Below, one piece after another: positions 1 through 4,997 of a DNA stretch of 6,171 bases (position 1 is its first letter; every line of letters starts with the position of its first letter). The DNA is from Acidimicrobiales bacterium (GTDB lineage: Bacteria; Actinomycetota; Acidimicrobiia; Acidimicrobiales; Palsa-688), in NCBI GenBank assembly GCA_019241495.1, contig JAFAWZ010000310.1, forward strand, positions 1 through 6,171, read 5' to 3'. Made by a program: the position numbers and the translations under genes. A model generated the notes under the pieces. The model saw only the letters and a list, made by a program, of their open reading frames with translations. It did not search any database and had not been told where the DNA came from.

Positions 1-981
1 TTCGACAGCTGGTTGGCCGACCACGCCGCGGCGGCAGGAGCCCAGCTTCTCACCTCGACGGTCGCGACCGGTCTGTTGCGAGACGAGAGGGGCCGGGTGT
101 GCGGTGTCAGCACGGATCGTTCGGGCGGGGACCTGCGGGCCCGCGTCGTGATCGCCTGCGACGGGGTGAACTCGTTCTTGGCCAAAGAGGCCGGCCTCCT
201 CCCCCGCTCCGATCCCGCCCACCACACCTTGGGGGCCAAGGAGGTTCTGGCCCTGCCAGCGGCCACCATCGAGGAGCGCTTCGGTCTCGGGCCGGGGCAG
301 GGATTGGACATCGAAGCCCTCGGCGCGACCCGGGGCATCCCTGGTGGGGCGTTCCTGTACACGAACCACGACACGGTGAGCGTCGGCGTGGTCGTCGGCT
401 TGGAAGGCCTCACCGCGGCCCGGGTGCGGCCCGAAGAGCTGATCGCGGACTTCAAGGCCCATCCGGCGATCGCTCCCTACCTGCGGGGCGCCTCGTTGAG
501 GGAGTACTCGGCCCACCTCATCCCCGAAGGCGGCTACGACGCCATGCCCGTCCTCGCCACCGATGGTCTCCTGATTGCGGGGGACGCGGCCGGGATGACC
601 CTTGCGGCAGGCATCTGGCTCGAAGGCGTCAACTTCGCCATCGGGGCCGGCCTGGCCGCCGGCCAGACGGCGTCAGATGCCATCGCAGCCGGCGACGTGA
701 CAGCGGCTGGTCTGTCCGGCTACCGAGCCGCCCTCGAGCGCAACTTCGTCCTGAAGGACCATCGCCGCCTGCGGGGAGCGCCTGAGCTGATCCTCTCCGA
801 GCGTATGCAGCGGGAGTACACGAAGCTGATGTGTGACCTGGCCGAGGAGCTGTTTACCGTTTCGAACCCGATTCCCAAGCCGGGCGCACTCCGCCTCCTC
901 CGCCGGGCCGCCCGCCAGCATCATGTGCGTTGGAGGGACCTGGCCCTGGACGGTCTCCGAACCCTGCGAGTTTTCAGATGA
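1..981 (+). CDS. fixC: FixC-like electron transfer flavoprotein-quinone oxidoreductase, 5'-truncated by the window edge
   Basis: FAD-dependent, membrane-associated dehydrogenase that takes electrons from reduced ETF and passes them to quinone. About 326 residues are visible, reading in frame from base 1 (FDSWLADHA...). Relatives are about 430 residues, so roughly 100 N-terminal residues, including the first Rossmann GxGxxG motif, lie outside. Seen: the RVVIACDGVNS segment (about 142-174), typical of the second flavin-contact motif of this fold; LLIAGDAAG (about 568-594), the conserved FAD ribityl-binding GD motif; and LEGVNFAIGAGLAAGQTASDAI, the helix that follows it in FixC. The C-terminal part (FVLKDHRRLRGAPELI) is also FixC-like. 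It has no cysteine-rich Fe-S domain, as expected when a separate FixX supplies it. The stop TGA overlaps an ATG at 978 (ATGA), suggesting an original coupled downstream start now separated from fixX by repeats. The TTG at 13 is an internal leucine codon, not a start. Confidence 0.9.
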   Translation, partial: FDSWLADHAAAAGAQLLTSTVATGLLRDERGRVCGVSTDRSGGDLRARVVIACDGVNSFLAKEAGLLPRSDPAHHTLGAKEVLALPAATIEERFGLGPGQGLDIEALGATRGIPGGAFLYTNHDTVSVGVVVGLEGLTAARVRPEELIADFKAHPAIAPYLRGASLREYSAHLIPEGGYDAMPVLATDGLLIAGDAAGMTLAAGIWLEGVNFAIGAGLAAGQTASDAIAAGDVTAAGLSGYRAALERNFVLKDHRRLRGAPELILSERMQREYTKLMCDLAEELFTVSNPIPKPGALRLLRRAARQHHVRWRDLALDGLRTLRVFR

Positions 982-1011
982 GCGACCTGTGGGAGCGAAC
1001 CAGTGCGACAG
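978..1011 (+). repeat. Junction repeat unit, copy 1 (starts ATGAGCGA)
   Basis: These 34 bases match 1158-1191 at 29 of 34 positions by eye, and four of the five differences are transitions. The copy begins with the ATG that overlaps the fixC stop codon. Read in the ATG frame it gives MSDLWERTSAT, against MSELRERINVT in copy 2. The two copies are 180 bases apart and therefore in the same frame. Similarity at both DNA and peptide level suggests a dispersed repeat carrying a start codon, or the remnant of a duplicated gene start. Confidence 0.6.
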
Positions 1012-1033
1012 GGTGCCGGCCTGGCCGGCGCCC
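1011..1033. repeat. GC-rich hairpin just downstream of fixC
   Basis: GGGTGCCGGCC and GGCCGGCGCCC form a near-perfect inverted repeat around a single T; one of the 11 pairs is a G-U in the plus-strand transcript. In practice the inner pairs open to make a loop. It lies 30 bases after the fixC stop and is followed only by TT and a later CTCTTT, so it could weakly attenuate transcription. It is not a canonical U-tract terminator. Confidence 0.4.
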
Positions 1034-1044
1034 TTCCGCACCTC

Positions 1045-1089
1045 TTTGTGACGCGTTAACCGCACTATTTGCGGTTAACGCGTCACAAA
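1045..1089. repeat. Perfect 20-bp inverted repeat with 5-base loop
   Basis: The left arm 1045-1064 (TTTGTGACGCGTTAACCGCA) is the exact reverse complement of 1070-1089, with loop CTATT. Each arm carries the small palindromes ACGCGT and GTTAAC. No T-run follows on either strand, so it does not look like a standard intrinsic terminator. The eight bases GTCACAAA at its right end recur at 1101-1108. A perfect 20-bp match is far beyond chance. It could be a REP/MITE-like palindromic repeat, or a structured attenuator or operator. Which of these it is cannot be decided from one copy. Confidence 0.85.
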
Positions 1090-1128
1090 TAGCCAATCCG
1101 GTCACAAACGAGCACCCCACTCCCAGTC

Positions 1129-1226
1129 TCGCCGCACCGTCCTCCGACGGAGCGGCCATGAGCGAACTGCGGGAGCGAATCAATGTGACAGATCGCCGCA
1201 CCGTCCTCCGACGGAGCGGCCATGAG
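1129..1226 (+). repeat. 34-base direct duplication of the fixX ribosome site and start codon
   Basis: Bases 1129-1162 and 1193-1226 are identical, with a 64-base period. Each copy contains CGGAGCGGCCATGAG: a GGAG ribosome site (1149-1152 and 1213-1216) five bases before an ATG (1158 and 1222). The second copy starts fixX. The first would start only a 23-residue peptide that ends at 1229. The 64-base offset puts the two starts in different frames, so the upstream copy is a potential decoy or coupling start. Confidence 0.85.
1158..1191 (+). repeat. Junction repeat unit, copy 2 (starts ATGAGCGA)
   Basis: Second copy of the unit at 978-1011 (29 of 34 identical). It starts at the ATG inside the first copy of the duplicated ribosome-site block and runs to GTGACAG. 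Its frame (MSELRERINVT...) ends at 1229, overlapping the start of fixX in another frame. Confidence 0.6.
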
Positions 1227-1521
1227 TGAGTCCCGCTGGACCGGGCCGTCTTTCGAGGAGCGCATGGCGACGGTGGAGTTCCGGGTGGCCTCCAGGCCCC
1301 ACATCGCCGTGGACTCCGACGTGTGCCGGTCGTGCACGACGAAGGCATGCGTGACCGCGTGTCCCGCCAACCTGTTCGCCCCGACCGCGGACGGCGGGAT
1401 CTTGTTCAACTACGAGCAGTGCTTCGAATGCGGCACCTGCTACATGGTGTGCAACTCGGAGGAGGCCATTACCTGGACCTACCCGGACGGGGGCTACGGA
1501 GTGGTGTTCCGCCATGGCTGA
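1222..1521 (+). CDS. fixX: FixX-like ferredoxin, Fe-S partner of FixC
   Basis: Ferredoxin-like protein of 99 residues that supplies the iron-sulfur centre to FixC for electron transfer from ETF to quinone. Two cysteine clusters are visible: C35-x2-C38-x4-C43-x3-C47-P and C67-x2-C70-G-T-C73-x3-C77. By analogy with the fused ETF-QO enzymes, C47, C67, C70 and C73 are the likely ligands of the [4Fe-4S] cluster. The end (ITWTYPDGGYGVVFRHG) is the usual FixX/ETF-QO ending, and the length is normal. The ATG at 1222 is preceded by GGAG at a 5-base gap. The gene overlaps the next one by 8 bases, so fixX and etfB are surely co-transcribed. The long repeat-filled gap upstream is unusual for a fixC-fixX pair. 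Confidence 0.93.
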   Translation: MSESRWTGPSFEERMATVEFRVASRPHIAVDSDVCRSCTTKACVTACPANLFAPTADGGILFNYEQCFECGTCYMVCNSEEAITWTYPDGGYGVVFRHG

Positions 1522-2503
1522 CCGCCCCCTGATCGCGGTGTGCCTCTCCCCCGCCGACCTCCGTCCGGAAGTGGACCGTCTGACCGGCCGGGTCAGAGCC
1601 GACGCCCGACGGGCCGCTCTCCCGGCCAACGAAGCCGCCGCCTTGGAGCATGGCCTGCGCATCGCCGAAGTCTGGGGAGGAACGGTGCTGGCCGTCACCG
1701 CGGGGCCGCCCGAGGCGGACAGGGTGCTCGCCGACGCGGTGGCCTTGGGCGCCCGCGCTCTGCGCGCTCTGCGGGTGGGCTCGACGCCGCCCGAAGGCGC
1801 TGGTGGCGTACTCGCGGGGTTCCATGACCTGCAGCCAGCCGACCTGGCCGGCGATCCCGGTGCGGCGGCCGCCGCCCTCGCCGCGGCGATCCGTTCGGTC
1901 GGGAATCCCGACATGGTCGTGTGCGGCGACGGATCTGCGTGGCAGGGAATCGGCGCGGTACCCGCCTTCCTCGCCCACCACCTCGGCGTGGCCCAGGCGT
2001 TGGGCGTGGTCGGCATACAGGTCGAAGCGAACCCCAACCGGCTCTTGGTCGAGCGACGCCTCGACGGGGGCTGGCGGGAGGCTCTAGAAGTGCACCCCCC
2101 GGCCGTCGTATCGGTGGAGGCAGCCGGGGTTCGCCTGCGCCGGGCCGGGATGGCCCGTGCCCTGAGCGCCGCCGCGCTCGCCAGCGGCACCTCTCATGTA
2201 CCGGTTGCCGAGGGAGTCGAAGGAGCAGGACCAGGCGACGTGCGTTTCGGGTCACCTCGGCCCTATCGACCCCGCACCCAGCCTGTGGTCGCTCCTTCCG
2301 GGGATCCGCGACAACGCCTTCTCACCCTGACCGGTGCGCTGGCCCGGCGGGAGCCGGCCCGGGTAACCGGGCCCGTGTCCCCCGGTCAGGCCGCAGCCGA
2401 GCTCCTGGCCTTTCTGGAGCGGACCGGTTTCGCCCCTACCGACCGACTTAACGATCAACTGAACGTAGAGAGACAGGCCAGTAACCGTCTACTTGACGGT
2501 TAG
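1514..2503 (+). CDS. Electron transfer flavoprotein beta subunit, mycofactocin-associated type (FixA/EtfB family)
   Basis: ETF beta subunit of 329 residues; with an alpha subunit it would form a soluble carrier between dehydrogenases and FixC/FixX. Seen: NEAAALEHGLRIAE (39-52) and VTAGPPEADRVLADAVALGA (61-80), the N-terminal nucleotide-binding part; DMVVCGDGSAWQGIGAVPAFLA (133-154), matching the D-x-G-x2-G-x-LA region; and a stretch at 179-200 (key residues V, R, D-G-G, E, L, P, VVS) that fits the ETF-beta PROSITE signature as I remember it. Ordinary EtfB is about 250-260 residues; here about 80 extra C-terminal residues include a YRPR segment (251-254) and a final helix (289-302). That layout resembles the mycofactocin-associated EtfB subfamily (label from memory, moderate certainty). 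The alpha-subunit contact loop after residue 200 has lost the usual NxPRYPSLxGIM pattern. The start overlaps fixX by 8 bases. No etfA follows. Confidence 0.82.
   Translation: MADRPLIAVCLSPADLRPEVDRLTGRVRADARRAALPANEAAALEHGLRIAEVWGGTVLAVTAGPPEADRVLADAVALGARALRALRVGSTPPEGAGGVLAGFHDLQPADLAGDPGAAAAALAAAIRSVGNPDMVVCGDGSAWQGIGAVPAFLAHHLGVAQALGVVGIQVEANPNRLLVERRLDGGWREALEVHPPAVVSVEAAGVRLRRAGMARALSAAALASGTSHVPVAEGVEGAGPGDVRFGSPRPYRPRTQPVVAPSGDPRQRLLTLTGALARREPARVTGPVSPGQAAAELLAFLERTGFAPTDRLNDQLNVERQASNRLLDG
2482..2502. terminator. Possible terminator hairpin at the convergent gene ends
   Basis: TAACCGTC (2482-2489) and GACGGTTA (2495-2502) form a perfect 8-bp stem with loop TACTT, covering the last codons and most of the stop codon of etfB. 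It sits at the meeting point of two convergent operons, where a bidirectional terminator would be expected. No T-run follows on the plus strand, so termination is an inference from position and symmetry. Confidence 0.4.
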
Positions 2504-2506
2504 ACC

Positions 2507-2707
2507 TCAGGCGATGTCGTCAGGCGAGGCCAGGATGGCAGCCGCTCGCTCCACTGCCCGCCGGGCCCGAGCCAACCGACGTTCGTCGACAGGCAATTCG
2601 GTCCCCCCGGCGTCGATCGACTCCCGGAGGCGCTGCATGCCCAGGTCGGCCAGCTCCTCGGCGATCGCCTCCAGCCGAGCCCGGATGTCTTGGAACTCAC
2701 CCGCCAT
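2507..2707 (-). CDS. Small helical protein of unknown function, coupled to glcF
   Basis: 66 residues starting MAGEFQDIRARLEAIAEELAD. I do not recognise a named family. It is highly charged, without cysteine, signal peptide or membrane segment. Residues about 4-33 and 43-62 read as two amphipathic helices around a Gly-Gly-Thr-Glu-Leu-Pro turn, so a helical hairpin or a small oligomeric adaptor is plausible. The ATG at 2707 shares its A with the glcF stop codon (TGATG) and has a perfect AGGAGG four bases upstream (2717-2712). The TTG at 2710 is too close to that site to be the start. Coding reality is supported by the ribosome site and coupled position. A link to glycolate oxidation is guessed only from the operon. 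Confidence 0.75.
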   Translation of the reverse strand: MAGEFQDIRARLEAIAEELADLGMQRLRESIDAGGTELPVDERRLARARRAVERAAAILASPDDIA

Positions 2708-4020
2708 CAAGCCTCCTGAGGAGCTGTCGCAAAACTATTTCCAGGTGGGAGAAGGCGACGGCTCGTCCCCTCCCCACGGTGCGAGCGGTTGGTCAAAGAC
2801 GAGCCGCCGCCTTCTCCCTCTCGCGAGTTTTGCGACAGCTCCTGTCTGGGCGACGGCCCGAGGCCGGCGGCCCGGGCGACGATCTCCATGGGGTGCATGA
2901 CCCGAGCCCCGGCCGCGGCGAGCCACAAGGCGCATCCGGGGTTGGGGCTGGCCACCACGTCGGCCTGGGCAGCCGCGATGACCTCCATCTTCTGGCCCCT
3001 GATCCGGCCAGCCAGCTCGGGCTGCATCACGCTGTAGGCCCCCCCTGCCCCGCAACAGCGGCCCTCGTCGGTGAGCTCCACCAGGACGGCATAGGGGCGG
3101 AGGACGGTCCCGACGTGGCGTTCGGCCCGTTGGGCATGGCGGAGGTGGCACGGATCCTGCAGCGCGACCCGTAGCGGTACCCAGCCGGGCACGGGTGGGG
3201 GCAGCCGATCCGCATGCGCCGCGATCCACTCCTGGATGTCGAACACTCGAGCAGCGAACCGCTCACCCTCCCCCGAGTCGAGGAGGTAGCCGTATTCCTT
3301 GAGGGCCGCCCCGCACCCGGCCGAGTCGACCAGGACCGGCGCCGAGCCGGGAAAGGCCGCGATCACCCGCCGAGCCAGACGGACAGCTTGGCGGTGAAGG
3401 CCGGCGTGGCTTTGGAGGGCGCCGCAGCACGCCGCCTGCGGGCCGGGTAGAGCCACCCCGACACCCATGGAGGCAAGCACCGCCATGGCGTCGCGGTGCA
3501 CCGAGCGTTGCCAGGCGTCCATCACGCATCCGGTGAACAGCCACACGTCGTCCCCGGTCGGCTCCAGCGCCGCCTGCCGCAACGGCAGGGATGGTAGGCC
3601 GAGACGGGCGCCCAGGCGGGCCGGGAGCAGGCCGGTCCTTTGCCCCACCGCGCCGAGCCGGCTCAGGCTGACCAGGAGGCGGTGGTGACCAAGGGCCCGA
3701 TAGGCGAGCCGCTGCCACCACGGGACCCCACGCTCAGCGAGGGTGCGCCGTGAAGCCTCCAACAGGTGGCCGAAGGGGACCGAGGACGGACAGGCCGACT
3801 CACAGGCCCGGCATCCCACACACGTGTCGATCATCTCGCGAAAGGCCGGACCGGCCATCCCATCGGCTTCGACGGCGCGCATGGCGGCGATCCGGCCGCG
3901 TGGCGAGCGGCTCTCTTCCCCGGTCACCCGGAAGGTCGGGCAGTGGGCCAGGCACAGACCGCACGACACGCAGGCAGCCAGCTCGTCCATGTCCACGGGC
4001 AGCACCCGGCCTGTGCTCAC
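2707..4020 (-). CDS. glcF: Glycolate oxidase iron-sulfur subunit GlcF, with a repeat-encoded C-terminal tail
   Basis: Subunit of membrane-associated glycolate oxidase that carries electrons from the flavin subunits toward quinone. 437 residues from a GTG at 4020 that overlaps the glcE stop by 4 bases (GTGA); an ATG at 3990 is possible but lacks a ribosome site. Two [4Fe-4S] motifs: C17-x2-C20-x2-C23-x3-C27-P and C67-x2-C70-x2-C73-x3-C77-P. Two CCG domains follow: C165, CCG 198-200, C236; then C291, CCG 322-324, and C363 in NPGC, as in GlcF, GlpC and heterodisulfide-reductase-type proteins. The family normally ends soon after the HPMEI segment (376-380). Here residues 394 onward are low-complexity (Glu/Gly/Ser/Arg) and come from the palindromic element. 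Removing 126 bases gives an end ...SPRQEA and a 395-residue protein, near the usual length of about 400. Function is probably retained because the tail follows all cluster ligands. Confidence 0.92.
   Translation of the reverse strand: MSTGRVLPVDMDELAACVSCGLCLAHCPTFRVTGEESRSPRGRIAAMRAVEADGMAGPAFREMIDTCVGCRACESACPSSVPFGHLLEASRRTLAERGVPWWQRLAYRALGHHRLLVSLSRLGAVGQRTGLLPARLGARLGLPSLPLRQAALEPTGDDVWLFTGCVMDAWQRSVHRDAMAVLASMGVGVALPGPQAACCGALQSHAGLHRQAVRLARRVIAAFPGSAPVLVDSAGCGAALKEYGYLLDSGEGERFAARVFDIQEWIAAHADRLPPPVPGWVPLRVALQDPCHLRHAQRAERHVGTVLRPYAVLVELTDEGRCCGAGGAYSVMQPELAGRIRGQKMEVIAAAQADVVASPNPGCALWLAAAGARVMHPMEIVARAAGLGPSPRQELSQNSREGEGGGSSLTNRSHRGEGTSRRLLPPGNSFATAPQEA
2712..2717 (-). promoter_or_regulatory. 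Perfect AGGAGG ribosome binding site of the 66-residue protein
   Basis: On the minus strand AGGAGG (2717-2712) precedes the ATG at 2707 by four bases, which decides that start. It lies inside the last codons of glcF and one base outside the palindromic element. The adjacent CTCC (2723-2720) could pair with GGAG across a 3-base loop, so accessibility may depend on how the element folds or on ribosomes finishing glcF. Confidence 0.8.
2719..2843. mobile_element. Palindromic MITE-like element inside the 3' end of glcF
   Basis: The outer arms AGGAGCTGTCGCAAAACT (2719-2736) and its exact reverse complement (2826-2843) enclose inner arms 2747-2767 and 2798-2818, which pair at 20 of 21 positions. 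The single mismatch (2758/2807) is a G-U pair in minus-strand RNA. The central loop is 30 bases, and the two stems are separated by unequal internal loops of 10 and 7 bases. The six bases CTCCTG occur at 2713-2718 and again at 2839-2844, a candidate target-site duplication although the right copy overlaps the arm. It encodes no transposase, so any movement would be in trans. It could also be a non-mobile structured repeat such as a REP/BIME-like unit. Confidence 0.75.
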
Positions 4021-4997
4021 GAGGCGCCCATGGCGAGGACCGACCGCCCGGGAGCCAAGCGGCCGACCGGATCGAAACGCTCCTTGATCCGCCGGTGCAG
4101 CCCCACCACTCCTGGCTCGGCCGGCGCCACGGGCAGGGCGGTGGCCGCCCTGTCGTCGCAGTGGACTATCCCTACACCGACCTCGGCCAACCACCGGCCC
4201 CCGCCGGCCGACCCGGGCGGCGGACCGGCCGATCCGAGACGAGCCACCGCCGCCGGCGCGAGGGACCGTCGCCCCGGCCCCGGCGGCTCGGGCGGGCCGG
4301 CAACGGGCTGGAAGCCCCGCCCGAGCAGGTTTCGGCTCTGCTCTTCGACGTCGGCCGCGTACCCGGACAACCCGACCCACGTCGCCTGCCCGTCCCACAG
4401 CACCGCCAGGGGCCGGTACAGGGCGGGCAGCAGCTCGAAGGGGTCAGCGTCGTCGCTGCGCCACCACACCTCCAGCTCGGGTCGGGGCAGACAACGCAGG
4501 ACGACCTCGCCGAGCAGCGCCAGCGTCCCGAGCGAGCCGACCAGGAGGCGGCACAGATCGAAGCCGGTGACGTTCTTCACTAGCGGGGCCCCGGCTCGGA
4601 TCAGCTCTCCCCGGAAGTTGACCGCCGTGACCTCGAGGACGGCGTCGCGGACCGGCCCCCAGCCGAGCCGCCTGATCCCGCTCCACCCGCAGGCCAGCAC
4701 CCCACCCACAGTGGAGCGCTCGGGCTCAGGCGCTTCGAGCGGAGTGAACTGCCCGCCGCTCGAGATGGCCTCGTCCAGCTCGGCCAGCGTGGTGCCGGCT
4801 CGGACCCTGACGATCATCTCGCCCGGCTCGTGGCCGACCACCCCGCACGGAGCAGGCACCTCCCGGGTGCCCGCTTCGAGCGCTCCCCCCAAAGACCAGC
4901 GGGTCCGACCGCCCACCGCGGCCACTGGACCAGCGTCGGGCGCTCCGATCGTGTCGGCGAAGCGGGAGAGGACAGTGCCGGGTGACCTCAAACCCAT
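4017..4997 (-). CDS. glcE: Glycolate oxidase FAD-binding subunit GlcE
   Basis: Second flavoprotein subunit of glycolate oxidase, 326 residues, with the VAO/PCMH-type FAD fold. Seen: AVGGRTRWSLGG (27-38), the pyrophosphate-binding loop; RVRAGTTLAELDEAI (64-78); STVGG (95-99); GPVRD (114-118); and VKNVTGFDL (140-148) followed by GSLGT, a run highly characteristic of GlcE. The C-terminal part ends with the family-typical KERFDPVGRLAPGR. The ATG at 4997 is preceded by GAGG with a 4-base gap and overlaps the glcD stop by 10 bases. A TTG at 4991, overlapping the stop as TTGA, is an alternative. An in-frame start at 5069 would add 24 Pro/Gly/Arg-rich residues unlike the family and is not preferred. 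It is co-transcribed with glcD and glcF. Confidence 0.92.
   Translation of the reverse strand: MGLRSPGTVLSRFADTIGAPDAGPVAAVGGRTRWSLGGALEAGTREVPAPCGVVGHEPGEMIVRVRAGTTLAELDEAISSGGQFTPLEAPEPERSTVGGVLACGWSGIRRLGWGPVRDAVLEVTAVNFRGELIRAGAPLVKNVTGFDLCRLLVGSLGTLALLGEVVLRCLPRPELEVWWRSDDADPFELLPALYRPLAVLWDGQATWVGLSGYAADVEEQSRNLLGRGFQPVAGPPEPPGPGRRSLAPAAVARLGSAGPPPGSAGGGRWLAEVGVGIVHCDDRAATALPVAPAEPGVVGLHRRIKERFDPVGRLAPGRSVLAMGAS

Larger units (their letters stand above)
982..1221. other. Repeat-filled gap between fixC and fixX
   Basis: This 240-base gap separates two genes that usually abut or overlap. It holds, in order, the remainder of a repeat unit that begins at the fixC stop, a GC-rich hairpin (1011-1033), a perfect 20-bp inverted repeat (1045-1089), a further GTCACAAA copy (1101-1108), a second copy of the ATGAGCGA unit (1158-1191), and a duplicated ribosome-site block (1129-1162 and 1193-1226). 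I found no convincing -35/-10 promoter in it. An 83-residue frame runs from the ATG at 978 to 1229, but it looks like repeat sequence and not a gene. Confidence 0.8.

Noticed and set aside
1045..1109. TGTGA/TCACA pairs in the inverted repeat resembling CRP half-sites
   Set aside because: The half-sites are about 30 bases apart, not the 6 of a CRP operator, and there is no recognisable promoter beside them.
1090..1221. Possible internal promoter for fixX-etfB
   Set aside because: I could not find a -35/-10 pair with acceptable spacing; only GC-rich repeat sequence is visible.
978..1229. Frame of 83 residues from the ATG overlapping the fixC stop, ending within fixX
   Set aside because: It runs through a perfect hairpin and repeat copies, has no recognisable domain, and is best explained as repeat DNA. 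Its start overlap (ATGA) is noted as a relic instead.
2356..2373. 7-bp inverted repeat GGCCCGG/CCGGGCC with loop GTAA in etfB
   Set aside because: Short GC-only symmetry in coding DNA of this composition is likely by chance, and it has no terminator or junction position.
4021..4398. Upstream extension of the glcF frame into glcE (126 extra codons)
   Set aside because: It is only an open out-of-frame reading of glcE. The Fe-S motif expected near the GlcF N-terminus begins 17 residues after the GTG at 4020.
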